In this document: piece after piece, positions 1 through 13,400 of the stretch
Layout of the letters: the number at the start of each line of letters is the position of its first letter
Position numbering within the stretch: the stretch's first letter is position 1
DNA from: Rostratula benghalensis
Lineage: Eukaryota > Chordata > Aves > Charadriiformes > Rostratulidae
Direction: 5' to 3'
Assembly (NCBI GenBank): GCA_013399305.1
Contig: VXAI01000090.1
Span: 2,813,499-2,877,498, forward strand
DNA length: 64,000 bases
Notes under the pieces: model-generated
Seen by the model: only the letters and a program-made list of their open reading frames with translations
Databases searched by the model: none
Told to the model about the DNA's origin: nothing
Position numbers and translations under genes: made by a program

Positions 1-3000
1 TTTCTTTCTAGTGCTTATGTTTGGGGTGTGTGTGTGTGTGGTTTTTGTTTTCTTTTTTTTTATAAACTCCCTTAGTCATACTGGTCCTGCAGATTTTTAC
101 AAGAAGGTATCTTGCTTTACCTATGTTGCAAGTTTCTACCTATTGCTGCCCTAAAGGTAGTATCCTTAAGTAACTTGGGACTAAAAAGCCCTGCAAAACT
201 TAATGTTTTTTTTATGCCCCCAGTGGCATTTTGAATAGTCAGTTTGGTTTCCAATATCCTCTCTTGTAAATCTTTACTTAAAGCATTCAGTTACTATTTA
301 GATGGGACTATCGCTTTTCTGTGGGAGAGGAGACACTTGAAGGGTGTTGGTAGTGGTGCATTTAAAGAAATTCTGCTGTTCTGGAAAGTAGAATTTTCTG
401 GTGGCAAGAGTCTGATCTGGAGTTCAAGAAGCATCTATTTTTGGTTGGTCTGTGGCATCAGGAAAAATGAGTTTGGGTGAGATTCACAGAAGGCAATACA
501 AGTCATGTAACAAAAGCCTGAAGGTTAGGTATTCGGTTCAAGAGTGGAATTTTCTAAGCTTTGTCCACTGAGAAGCCCTCCCTTCTCCCTGAGAAAGGAG
601 GAAGGGATATGTGAATGACAGGCCAGCACCCACAGTGTAAGGCTGCTTCGGTCCAAAATAAATATCTCACATCTGCCTTTGTCACTGATGTGATATTTCC
701 CCCCGCCTTGCTTCTGTATAATGGCTGTGGGATGTCCTGGAATGAATGATATATGCAGATAATTGGACTGCTTTCTTTTTCTCTGCAAATTTGCTTCTTC
801 TAAAAGAAGTTCCTTGCCTCTTTTATAAGAGTTTTATTTGACTGCAGTGCTTGCTTAGGAAAGAGATGGGAGACACATTTCAAACCCCATCTTTCAGGGC
901 AATATCTTAAGAAATAGCCTACAGGCACTTTGTGGAAATGAATACAAGCTGGTTTGGGCCACAGAATTATCAGGAAAGAGCCTGGTTTTGCAGTCTAGGG
1001 GGAAAGACCCCTTCTTAGGGAGGAGGGGCTTGGATGGGGCTCTAGGGCACTACTTTTAAACTGCTTGCAAATGTGTTTTTGCGTTCCTGTTTGTACACTG
1101 GTAGTTTGATGCAGTGTTTCCATAAAGCAGAATGGTAGTCAGTTACCACTTAAAGCAGTGGGGTTTTTTTATCTTTTACATTGAAAAGGTGGATTTAGGG
1201 ATTACTTCTATAATGGAAAACACAATCTTAAGCACTGTGAGATGACACTGTACCCAGCATTCCGCATTCTCTCCTGAAAGGCAGCTATTCCAGGGATTAG
1301 GTATTTTTATGGCCTGGAACTGTCATGTTCTCCAAAAGATAAAATTGGGAGGCAAATAGAATATGTTGTTCTCCTAAGTCCTTAAGTCTCTTTTATCCTG
1401 CTAGGTCAGAAAAATAAGCTTGGCAGAAATCATTAGATTAATTGATGAAAGCTCTCAGAGTTAGGAGTGTTTGAAAAAGCGTACCTAAATAGACATAACT
1501 GCTAAGTAGCTTGAATTCAGGTCCCTGTGGCCTGCCAGGCAGTTGTGTTTACAGGCTTGTTTTTCTGCAACACGGCCTTTTTTAAGTTTCTAGTTGGCCA
1601 ATAGTGCCACCCAGAGGCACGAGGTTACACCGACTTTTTTCCTTGGTTTGAATCAGTCCTCACTTACAAACTTAGATTGCTTTGGTTTGGTTTTCACACG
1701 GTCTGAAGTGGCCGGCTCCACCATTCTTGTCAGTTGAATTTTTGTAATGTAGTCATCATCTCTCGACTGTCCTTCTGCCTTCTGAAATCCACGACTTTAA
1801 AGCTCATTCCCATATAATGTTACTAAGATATGGTATGTACAGTCTTGAGTGAATAGTTTCATCCATACCCTTCTTTCACACCTCTTGTAACGTGTGTCTT
1901 GTAACTATCTGTCAAGACCAGGAAATAAAACAAGTTTATTTTATTCACTTTCCTGGCAAACGGCTCTAAAAATAATTTTACTTGCATGTTGACCATGACC
2001 ATGCATTTCTGTTTCTGTCTGTTGCATTCTTCTTCATTTTATCAGATTAGCTATGAAGAATCTTGAAAGTCCTAGGAGCATAATCATCACTTTCCTTACT
2101 TAAGATGGAAGAAACAAATCTTGCCTTCACTCTGACAGCAAAACTTACTATTCAGGAAACTTTAATATTCTTATTTATTTTTTTCTTTTATCTCTGTGTC
2201 ACATAACAAAGACATAAGTTCTTTATCAAACTTAGCAAGACTTTCTCTCTGCTTCCTGCCATTCTTTTTCTATATGATAAATTAGACTTGTGTGCTGAGA
2301 TTGCTTCTGACATAGACTAGCATTAACTCTTGTGTGCTTTCTGTACCAATGCTCCCCTTGCTGTCTACCTTTTGGAACTTTAACTCTGAGGAAGTTAAAG
2401 TAGTTGGTGTTAGTTGCCTAATAAAATAGAGCTCCTGCCCATGTCCAGGCTTTTCACGAGTTAATGTGAAGTTGCTGGTTACTCAACTCTCATATTTAAT
2501 TGTGGAACATGAGCTACAAGTCATAGGCTCCTGATTTAGGAGCATTCTCATGTCTTTCTAAAGTACTTCTATGTTGATTCTTCATAAATGGTCTGCCCTA
2601 CTGCTCCCTGGGGGCTGAAGAGGGTTGATTTCTGCAGCGCCCCCACCCCCAAGTGGTCTTCTCTGATATGAAAGTACTTGTTCTTTCACATTATTTATCT
2701 AGTCAGGAATCTGCTGATCTGATTTAAACTGTTGAGTATTGTACATACAAAAAAGTTTAAGTGGCAAAACCCAAGATGTTCCTAATGTCTGTGCTTCAAC
2801 TATCTGCAGTTGTCTCATCTTTGGCAGCAGCAGCGTAGTTATTTAATGACAGTGACATTGCTTTTCAGTTAAGCTTGTGGGTTTTGATAAGTATTGTTAC
2901 ACATATGTGTTTGCAATGAGATTCATACATTTTTAAAAAATGTTACTAATGAGTATAAGGTGTGATTTGGGTTTAGAAATGATGTAAAATTTCCTGAGGA

Positions 3001-4669
3001 TGTAAGAAAAATATAAACATAAATAATACCCTAGAGATGACGTTCCTAGGAAAGTCAGTTTTAAAGTATATGCTGGACATTCATAGCAACGTAAGACAGC
3101 TCATCTGTTTGTCAGCTGTAGGGAGAATCCAAATAGGTGTGTGTGTTGTATTACAGATAACAGTAATATTTTCTTGTTTTGGTAATTTAAGTGGGTAGGT
3201 TGGATTACAGCCTTTGATCTACTCTTCTGAAGGAAAGGAAGAACAGGAGACTGGCTGGCCTTCTGAGTAACTATATGCTTAATTTTTTTATTTTTTTTTG
3301 TGTAGAAAAACAAATGCAGTGTGAAGCTGATGAATTAGGAAAAGGGTAAAATTGTCATCTTCTAGGATTCCATTATTGTTCAAGATAATTGCAGAAAAAC
3401 TGCAGAAGATGAGTTAAAAGCATTGATTTCCATTTTAAGTTGCACCGATTATTGATGTGTCCCCAGCACTAAAACTGTCCACTTGACAAAGCACCTTAGC
3501 AGAGCCTTTCCATCTGGAATTATAATTTGAATAATAACTACTTTTCTCCAAGCCATACTTCAAGCAGAGGTTTTGTCCACAAACCCACAAACACCTATGT
3601 TGTAATTCACTGGTACCCTCTGGGAAAAGATCCTTAAATATTGTGAGGAGGAGAACATGTGAGAACACTTCTGTACTCTGTGAATTCTCCTGGCAGTAGC
3701 CCGCAGCATAGTTCTCAGGGGACAGTTTTAAAAGATGCCCTGTAACAGCGAGATGTGGTACCACCTGCATTCTCTGCCTCTTTGTGCAGGGTGGCTTTTG
3801 TGATTAGTGTTCTGGTACCTACTCCCTGTAACTTTGAGTAACGTGTTGATGCTTGGAAATCTGAGTGGTGGGACGTTACCATCCCGGTGTGCAAGTCAGA
3901 ATAGGAGTACTTGGAGACTGGCTTCAGTGTTGTTTTTCTTTTAGGCTGCCTACTCACTCCTGTCTCTGGGTTCTTGTTTTATCTTCTACTCGCTCTCCTG
4001 CTAAACCCCTTTTGCTCTTATGTCAAGTGTTAGGTGTGCTATTTGTGCTCCTCACCCAGGTTCATTATCATGTGTTTTCCTTTTGCCTGCTTCCAGGCTA
4101 TTTTTTGTCTCGTGTAGAGCACTCTTGTTACAGTATCTGAGGTATGTGCGTGTTCCTTCAGCCAGAGGATGCCCCCAGTTGTAAGAGAGAATTAAAAGAA
4201 GTAGGCTTCATAATGTACCTGCCTCATCAGATTGTGATGTTAATTGTACAATGAAGACATCTTGTGCCATGTTGATGAGAAAAAGCTGTCTTTGAAGTAG
4301 CAAAGGAGAATATTGTCTGCAGTTGGTTATTCTTACCTAAACCAAGTTAGAAGTGGTGAGTACCAGTTCAGAGAGACTAACTGCTGTGGTACCTACAGAG
4401 CAGTGTTGAGATAAACTTCCTCTGTTCTTCCAAAACATCCACAGTCACTGTTCTTTGTGTATTGTCTCCTCAAAAGTCTTTTCTGGTTGAGGGGTCCTTC
4501 CTGGAGGTTGCCTGCCTTATTCACTCCCCAGTTTGTGAGTCCTATGTGAAAGTCAGCAGTACATTCAATGCACTGTTTGCTAGATATGACGTCTGATTAT
4601 AAAGAAGGAGGGAATGTATAATCAGAAGGCATTTTAGGTGCGTTTTTTATTATTGCTATTTCTTTGCAG
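1..4669 (+). other. Intron of PRIM2 upstream of the first visible exon
   Basis: No exon could be recognised here. I looked for the preceding PRIM2 coding segment, which in vertebrates ends in a basic stretch followed by an ISHFILRLAYCQ-like motif, and did not find it on the + strand, so the stretch reads as intron. It is AT-rich with a short TG run near the left edge. The part from about 3430 to 3960 is somewhat richer in GC and carries overlapping minus-strand open frames of 111 and 80 codons. They have no recognisable family features and I treat them as chance frames, possibly in an old unrecognised repeat. Confidence 0.7.
26..40. repeat. (TG)n dinucleotide microsatellite
   Basis: A short run of alternating G and T, about seven units, lies near the left edge of the window inside intron sequence. 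It is a simple repeat of the kind that varies between individuals. Confidence 0.7.
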
Positions 4670-4790
4670 TGAGGACCTCAGGCGTTGGTTTCTTCAACAA
4701 GAAATGGATCTCCTGCGATACCGCTTCAATGAACTGACTGAGAGTTTAAGGCAGAAATTCTTGGAATATGTTAACTTATCTTTTGAAGCT
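4670..4790 (+). CDS. PRIM2: PRIM2 exon, residues ~113-153 (N-terminal helical domain)
   Basis: The exon follows a TTTGCAG acceptor and ends at a GTAAGT donor. It is 121 bases long. It enters in phase 2: the leading T completes a serine codon begun in the previous exon, and it leaves on a codon boundary. It reads EDLRRWFLQQEMDLLRYRF, very close to vertebrate PRIM2 (EELRRWFIQQEMDLLRFRF in human, from memory), followed by a less conserved stretch ending LSFEA. This belongs to the all-helical N-terminal domain of p58 that holds PRIM1. The open frame starts upstream at a methionine at 4638 and runs on to 4844, but both extensions are intron: they lie outside the splice sites and have no counterpart in the family. 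Identification is very secure; the previous exon is not in the window. Confidence 0.96.
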
Positions 4791-7452
4791 GTAAGTACGT
4801 TACATTCTGAATTTGTGTTACAGCATTTGCCTGATGTTTTTTAAAATTCTCATTAAGATAGCTTTAGTACTTCTGTTTAAAAAATGAAAAGTGCACTTGT
4901 GACTCTTTAAAGAACAACCACAGAGAACTTCTGAACTTGGAAAATAGTCATGCCACAGAAATGAAGATTAAGTGATGTAATTTTGTGCTGCACTGAGAGA
5001 ATTTCAGTCTGCTTCAGTCAACCAACACTTAGAAATACGTAATTAGAAAAGCAAGTTAAAGAATAATGTTATTCTAGTTCTTTAGCAAATTTTGAAAAAC
5101 CTTAAAGACACCAAATCTGCATAGACAAAAACCTGTTGCTTATGAGATGCTTTGGGGATATTACAAAGGTGTTCCTGCTGTTACATACTGCATCATCGGT
5201 CTGAGTGGATTAAAGGAAAATGTCTATTGCAGTTTCTGCAATAATGATTTCAGTAAAATTTTGCATTGCATCTTTGGACTATTTTGTTAGAAAGCTCCAG
5301 CTTTGCCTGTAGCTCTCAGAGTAAATTTAATAAAGTTAATGTGCAACGAGCGCTCTACTGGGAAAAACCTTTCTCTAAAAATACTGCTTAATTAGAAGAG
5401 CTTAAATATTTTAAGGTATGTGACTGACACGCTTTTTACATTGTTGGATTGCAAGGTCTGGCACTGGTGTGTGTTGCTGATGAAAGATGACTTGGTGCAG
5501 TGCTGAAAATGAATTTGTCTAGCTAAACAGTAACACGTGGGCTTTCCTGGGTCTTTGAGAGACTATTGGAAATGTCATTCTTTGGCTCAACAGACCTTTG
5601 AGTGAACAGTGTGCTTGTGGAGCTGTATTTTCACAGCCTATTCCCTGGTCTCATATTGTCCTGTCATAGTTTCAGCATTCAGGCTTGTGGGAATAAAGTA
5701 ATGTTTGCGGGCTGCTGGAAATAGCTAGGAGTATGGCTATGGCTATGCTATTGGATGTACCTTAAATAGGTCTAAATGATTGAGAAAGTATTACTTTCTA
5801 TGCCTATTGAGGAAACAAAGTATCATTTAATAGAAAACCTGCTTCCTGCTTCTGCTGGTTTTCTCCCCTTCCCACCAGAACTGGAATTTATGCGAAGCTG
5901 AGCGCTCCTTCCACTGTTGTGTGTAAAATATTTGAATATTAGTAAGGAATTCCATATGTATCTGATCTAGGGCTAAACTCTGTGGTGCTATGTAGGGGCC
6001 ACTAAAAAATAAGGTCATTGTAAAAGCAGTATTTTTTTCTGTGTTGGATTTGTAAAAGGCTTTAAAGGGGAAATGAAAATGAACTGTGCTATTCGTACTC
6101 CTCTGTTAGAAGTACAGTGTTTTCATGCCTTACTGTGCATAAAACAAGATGGAAATCAAACTTTGTGTTCTGCCTGTTAGAAAAAGGAATGGCCTCCAGG
6201 AAAAGGAAGTAAGTTCTGATGCTGCACTCCAGTTTCTGTATGGGTGAACAGCTAGGTATTCCCCTATTGGATTTTAATTGTTAAAGGTATCCCAAGAAGG
6301 TTAAATTTCTTAGAAGGCACTTACACTTTCTAGGTAATGGTTCTGCATCTCAGAATTGCAATCTGAGGTAGGCCAGAGCTGCTGAGTTCAGACCTCGGGG
6401 TAGCGTGGCATAGCTGTGTCTCCAGTTATTAATTCTAAGAACCACTGTAAGAAGTGATTCTTGGTATTTAATAAAAGAAACTGGCAACATTTTGTGGAGA
6501 GAGGGAATAAGTGGATCATCCTGTACAGTTTTGTTACAGTTATCTTCATTTACAGCAACACCAAAGTGAAGCTAAATACCAGGAATTCATTGCCTTTTCA
6601 TAAAGGAACTGTCACTTTTCTAATTCATTTTCAGACAATTGCCACATATTTTGGAACCTTTAACTTGTAATTCCTCGAATATGTATGCTGTACTCATTTG
6701 GCTATTCTCTTCTGTTTCCCAAATCAGTAGTCCTTCTTTTCCAATCACAGAGTAACGTTCTGTAATTTATATCCACCTCAGCATCTTGCATTGCTGCTTC
6801 CTGTGTATGAATCTCAAAGAAGAAATGCCTAATTTTGCTCTTAAGCTGGAAGAATTTCCCAGAATTTATCGTCTGCTTCAGTGAAAGTGATAATGCACTG
6901 AATCTGTTCATAATCTTTATTTTAACAGGATTTAATTTTTGCATTAGTTTTGCATTCCTCCTGTTCCCCTTTCCCCAATAAAATGATGTAGAGACTCTTA
7001 AGCTGGAGATGAGGAGGTCACACAACCCCTTTTCTCAGCGCTTCTGGTTAGTCAGCTCTTCCTCTGTTTTTACAGAACTGGCTCAGATGTAAAACCTTGA
7101 AGTGGCTCTGCTGAAATACAGCTGCTGGTTTTATACCAGATTTTCGTTTCTGATTCCGTTCCCTAGAACCATTGCAGTGACCCCAGCCTCGTGGCATTTT
7201 AAAATGTAACCTGCTCCTATTTTAATATGCAACTTAGTAACAAAAATATTAATTTTTAATTTGAAATTACATAATTGTGGACCTTGACTTAATACATCCT
7301 TCTATTGTTGAGTTAAATTCTTCCACATGTGGTTTTTCCAGTTGGTTCTGCACCCACGTTATAGGAGACTCAGTGGAACTGGTTGGACATTTGCTTGTGA
7401 AAGTGTCTTATGAAAGTGACTTTAAGGACTTTTGACACAGTATGACACCTGC

Positions 7453-7474
7453 TTTTTTTTTTTTTTTTTTTTTT
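7453..7474. repeat. poly-T run, 22 bases
   Basis: An uninterrupted run of 22 T lies in intron sequence. No LINE or SINE body that would make this a retroposon tail could be recognised on either side, so it is listed as a simple repeat. Homopolymers of this length are also prone to length error in sequencing. Confidence 0.85.
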
Positions 7475-10400
7475 CCTCTGTCCCTGAAGTCTGTTGCGCT
7501 GTTATCAAAGCATTGAGACTGGCTTAACAACTTATTTTTTGACAGATCCAGGTGGGCTGTTACTCATCTCCTGTGTTTTTTCCAAAGTGCTATCAGGTGC
7601 TTTGAGTTGTTGCTATACCTCTCCATGAATTTAATTTCATATACTGGAATGTGGAGTGGAATAGAATGCAAAACTTTATCCTAAATTTATTTTTCAGTGA
7701 TGTTCTGGTCTTCATCCTATCTTAAAACTGTCTGTTCCTTGAAACAGACATATTTTCTCTTTGTTGCTTCCACAAGAAATGAAAATTAATATCATGTATT
7801 TATCTGTGGTATCAGGATGTTGTGTAATTGAATTTGCATCCCATGCAATGCTTTGGTTCTGCCATACCTTTCTGTGCAGAAGAAAAATCAACTCCTTGAA
7901 TACATCTTTCTGTGCTGTTGTTTCCTCTCCACAGAACATAGAATAACTTTTTAAAAATACCTTAGAGCTTTTTCACCTCTGGAAAGCCTCTTGGGGAAAA
8001 AAAAAAATTATTACTTTTTTATAACTTCTAGGCTGGATGCCTTATTTTTGGGTAAGTGCCAGTTGTTAAAAAAATTAAGATAATTTTGCAATGTTGTTAT
8101 AAAGCACATTATTTTAATAAAGTGCTTTGGATCGTAGTAATGAGGAAGGAACAGCAGATGGGAACAGTCAGCTGGGGGAGCTAATGCTCCGTAGCGCATC
8201 TGCCAGCATTTGAGAGGAAAGAATAAGAACTGTAAAATAAAAGGAAAGAGCAAAATGCATTAGTGTTAGAGTTAATTTTTTTCCACAGTAGCTCTTTGAT
8301 GTTGTGATTGAAGTGCTTTTTAACAGCTTTAAGCAGTAGAAATTAAACTTCTTTAATTTCCATTTTTATGATCAGAGCACTCCTGTGAGAGACCTTCTGA
8401 TATTACTATTATGCTTTCTTCAAAAGCACTTAACTCAGTAATGGGGCAGTTGTATAAATATTTGTAGTTCTTCTTGAAAAAATGTTTTAGGACTGTGTTT
8501 ATCGGGTACAGAAGATCCTAAAGTCAGATTTCAATCAATGAGAATGGGACTGATTTGTGTCCTTACTAAGAACAGATATAGGTGAAAGAAAACACTCAGT
8601 ATTGTGTGTAGCCAAGAAAAAGCTGTGACTCTTTTGGTACCAGGTGTATAAACCAAAATGTTCTTCTGACTGGGTTTACAGCTTTGTGGTTTGGAGGCAT
8701 CAGATAGTATTTCTGCCTTTACCAAACAGGATGGGGAAAAAATACTTAAAAGTGGAAACTGTCTAGAGCCTGATTTTACTGTGTGGAAACTTAAGCCAAG
8801 CTCTAACAGTAACTACGTCCAAGTAGGCTGCAGTTTGCATGTGTGAAGGAAATGTTTCTGACTTTTATCTTCGTTTACTGATACTTGGATCTCATGTTTA
8901 TCCCTTTGCTTGAAAACCAATGATGCTTGTCTTATGGGTGACAGCAAGGTCAGAAGTGATGCCTGTCTAAGTGGGAAATAGTGCCTTATTGCCAAAATAA
9001 GGTAAAAATATGTATTCTGTCACTTAGCTCCATGCTTAAAATCATAATAGAAAGAAAACTGTATGTGGAAAGGCTTAGGAGTACTTTGTTTTGGGTTTTT
9101 TTTTTTCCCAAAGTTCTACAGCTTGTTAAATAAGACAGCGAAACATGTAGCACCCCTAAAAACATAAACTCTCATCCTAAAGTAGAGAATTTAAAAAAGA
9201 AGTAATGGATTTATCAGTTTAATCATTCAAGTTTCAGAAGATAGATTTAAGCAAGACCAAGTGGAAGCTTTGTCACAGAACTGACTGTTCCTTTTATTTA
9301 AAAAAAAAAAAAGTTTTTTGTTCCAAATAAAGGGGGAAGACCCCCATTGATATCTGGGTTTATGGCTGCCTCTTGTATTTGACTGTAGTTACGGCCTAGG
9401 GAGACCTCTTTCCTCAGAAGTATTAGTGTGGGAATCCAGTTATAAACCAATATGTACTACTCTTCAAGCCACTGTACTGCAGCCTGAGGATTTGTTAGGC
9501 CATCTGACAGGTCTGTTTGCAAAGTAATGTCTCTTACAAGGCAGTCTTACTGGCTGGCTGCAACCCAAAATAATTGGGTTGATTGCAAAGCAACCTGAGC
9601 ATTCCAGTGAGCTAATATTGAGGCATGGGTAGATTGGGTGAGGTCTGATTAAAAGATTTAGGCTTAAAGTGACTTGTAGCATTCTCTTACTGGCTTCTTG
9701 AAAAAAGCTTGATTTACAGGAGAATATAAACACATCTCAAAACTAAGAGGGAGAAGTGTTGGCTGGAATGAGGGGAGATCATGTACTCGCGATTATTTTT
9801 GTGTTCTGGCAGGATGGATGAGGAGGGGTCTTTATTTACCCTTCTCTAATGGATCCTTGAACTATAAGCGTGATTTTTATTATTCATGGAGAAAATTAAC
9901 ATTTTGCTGCAGTAGCTCGAGTTGTATGTATTTATTTGCACATATGGTCTTGGTGATGTTCTATAAAATTGTGGAATTAAGTAATAAAAGCAGATGAAGA
10001 ATATATAGCTACTGGGGATATCCCTTCTCACCTTCATAAACATAATGAACAACAGTTTGTAAATGATGCAAAGTGCTAATGAAAACTTTTAATTTGGTCA
10101 TCATCTCAGCTTGATGAGAAACAGATGCTGATTGTCTGCAGAAATCTAAATGGACCCCTAGAAGATAGCTTTTATTGCTTAAAATTGACTTGTGAAACTA
10201 AAGTCAAAAGTAAAATGCAAACTGCCCAGGTGCTTATGCCCCCACTAGTGCACTAGAGCACTGTGGGTTTTTACTAAACAGCTTCGTGTGGCTCATCATC
10301 TGAGTTATACACCACCTTTAGAGTCCAATGTAAGGCTGAGCCCTTGTACTGGGCACTATACATGCTCTTCTTGGTTGTCAGTATGTGATCTTCCTGCTTT

Positions 10401-13400
10401 GGAAAAATGAACTGCTTTGAAATATAAATTGCAAAAAAAAAGCTGCAATAAAAATGAGATGATGAATAAAAACATTGTTCCTCCTAACCTGAAAGCCACT
10501 GGATAATATTTGGAATACAGTCTGAATCCTGAGGCAGATGTTCTTCTGTGACCCGGGATTTCTAAAGGAATTTGAAATAGATGCTGTACCAGAAGTGCAG
10601 TGGAAAATAGGTTTTTTTCTACACCACAGTCTTCAGCTTGGGATAACGTGCTGTGTCACTCAGGAGTTGATCAGGTCACGCTTGACTGCAGTTTACATAA
10701 TGCCTTGGAAATGATGAAAGAACAGCAAGTCCTAAGCTGATCCTTGTAGATCCTCACAAGGAGGATCCTCCTTTGGGTAATGAAGGTGTTAAGTTCTTTT
10801 GTGGTGGTTGAGGTTAAGGATGTTTCCAAAATGAATTTGTTCTTCACATTTCCAAAGTTACTGCATTCACCGATAACGTTTATATTGTTCCTTAATAGAG
10901 TAACATTAAAGCTGATAAGGATCGTTTGTGTAGAATGTAATCCTACTGCAAATAGTTCACTACTACTGTTCTGGATGTAAGCTTCATAAAATGGTCTGCA
11001 AACACTGAAAAGACTCTTCCCTGCTAATCCTGTGATTGAATCTAGAGAAACATCTGTTAACAAGTTTCTGTAAAATTGAGTCTGAAGTTAGCATCCTGGT
11101 TTGTAAATGGAAGAACATTTGTTAACTTGTTGCCGTATTTCTGATAAGCATTTTCCATTACCTCTTCAATCATATGTGACACTAATAGGTATGTGGTGAT
11201 GTTTCTGGAGTAATCTGTAGTAATTGTTTTATTCAGTGGTCCTTTTCATGGATGTAGGGAAATGTTTATCAGAAATGTAGTTAACTGGACCTCTGTCACT
11301 AGAATTTCTCTGTGATTGTGGCAACAGTGACTTAGCTGCATAGTTGAGGAAGATCCATAAAATGTCCTTTCTGTTGCCCACTCCGGACTTTAAAAAAAGG
11401 CCTAGCAACAGTTTAGTCAATGGATAAAAACACATAATAATTCTAAGGGCAGCCCTTTACATTTTGAGGAATGCCAGCAACCTGAATTTGCTCTCAAATA
11501 GTAAGTCGTAGTACCATGGAAAATATTTTTTTTTTCTTAATTAATTTGTGCCTGGCTAAAATGGAATTGATATCAATAAGAAATTTTATCAGATTTGTGA
11601 ACAACAGATTTGTAAGCCTTTGGAATGTTTTATTTAAGTCTCTTCATACTTCTGGTAGGACAGCTGGGAATCGTGACCTTTCCTAATCAAGCTACTATTC
11701 ATTAACTGGCTGAATACACTGTAAATTTATGTTCTTAAATTTAATGGTATATAGGTTAATAATTTGGTATTGGCTGGTACTGTCATGTGTGGCTATGTAT
11801 AAGATTGATTTCAACGTTTCATTGAGGAAATGATTGTTTTGTCTGTTTCCTACTTAAAATTGCAATATAGTACAGAATTGAGGTTGATGCTAGCCCTTTT
11901 TCTGAGAAGGGGTGTTCTGCCATTTGAGTTATCAGCTGCTCAGGGACTGAAAAGCAAGTTTTAAAAAGTTCAATTTCTAAGGCCACAGGTGACACGTACA
12001 TGTAAATACCTGAAGCTGAGTCTTGGAAAACTAAATGGCTTGTGCCTTGAGTTACTGTTCCTTACTGGGAGACTTAGAAACAGCAAAATTAAGTAGTTTT
12101 GCATGTATAGTAATGTAATGTGTGCATGCATCTCTGTCTTGTCATTAAACCAGAGTAGGGATATCAAATTTATTTTGAAGTTTTTGGGCTGCCTCGCTGC
12201 CAATGTTTCTTTAACCAAGACTCACATTTTAAATTATTCAGATTTTAATCTAAATTTATGTGTCTTTGTGTTTCTGGAATGTGTTCTTGTGGCTGCTGTT
12301 TTAGAGACAAAATTATTAAATGTACAAACTGTAGTGTTCCTATTAAAATAATGGGAAAAAACCCAGACAAACAACAACAAAAAAAAACAACCCCAAAGAT
12401 TTTTTCAGCTTCCATGAACCAAGAAAAATGAGAATAAATGTTTCACGATGCTCTGTATACAGAGCTACAGGCATGACCTAACTGAAAGCTTGAGTCTAAG
12501 TTTAAAGTGCTCATTTTCATTGCATTGCATCTTCAGTCAATTTTACACAATTTTATGTGAAAAAGGGGAAATCCTTAATGCCAATGCAAGGTTATTTTTA
12601 ATGTTCCAGTCTCTAAGGAAGCCAAGTTTATTTTTAAGTGTGTTCTGGAGTCATCTCCCAGCTTTAGTTAGAAGCTGGGATATCCTTGTTTCTTCTGTCC
12701 CTGTTAGCTGAAAACACAAAGGCAGCATGAATTTGGTGAAAAGGCAAGGAGCAAAGTGTTTGTAGGGCTGCTGAAGGTTTGCCTAACCATGAGATACTTG
12801 CAGCTGTAAGAAGTAGATTACTTACCAGCTTTATAAGTATTATTTATTTATAAGATAAATAATGTTTTGCAATAATATTTTGTGCTTGTTTAAAAAATCC
12901 AACTCCTAATAAAACTATATGTTTGGTAACACTGCCCACAGTCTTACCCAGATCTTTTGTCATGGACAATTAACCTGTTTTTCTGGAGGTTTCACCAGGA
13001 TCGCTTTTACCTCAAGAGTGTTAAAGTGTTTGCTAGTAAGATGCAAGAAAATATAAAAAAAACACTTTGACTTTATATCTGTACAAGATTTATATGGTCA
13101 AATTACTAATGAAGAAGGATTTAGACAGCTGGGGAAGTTTGGAGTCAGTACAATTATTTTATGTGAATATTGAAAGATTAAAAAAACCCCCAACCTTAAT
13201 ACTGAATAAAATGCTTTTCTCTTTTGAAAATCAAATAAGCAAGGAATCCTTGCCTTTCTCTCCTCTCGTTCTCCCTCCAGTATTGCAAGCCTGTCTGTAA
13301 AAAGAGTCACTAGACTGTTTTAATGGCTTTTTGAAAAAACCTTATCCTTGGTTTGGTTTGATGTTTGTTTTCTTTTTTAGTGAGATATTCTAGAAGAGAT

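Noticed and set aside
4638..4844. Full 68-codon open frame around the first PRIM2 exon as a stand-alone gene
   Set aside because: Only 4670-4790 is coding. The flanking parts are intron beyond clear AG and GT splice sites.
10671..11063. A 130-codon open frame on the minus strand
   Set aside because: No recognisable domain, overlapped by a 66-codon frame on the other strand. Length is within what chance gives in 64 kb.
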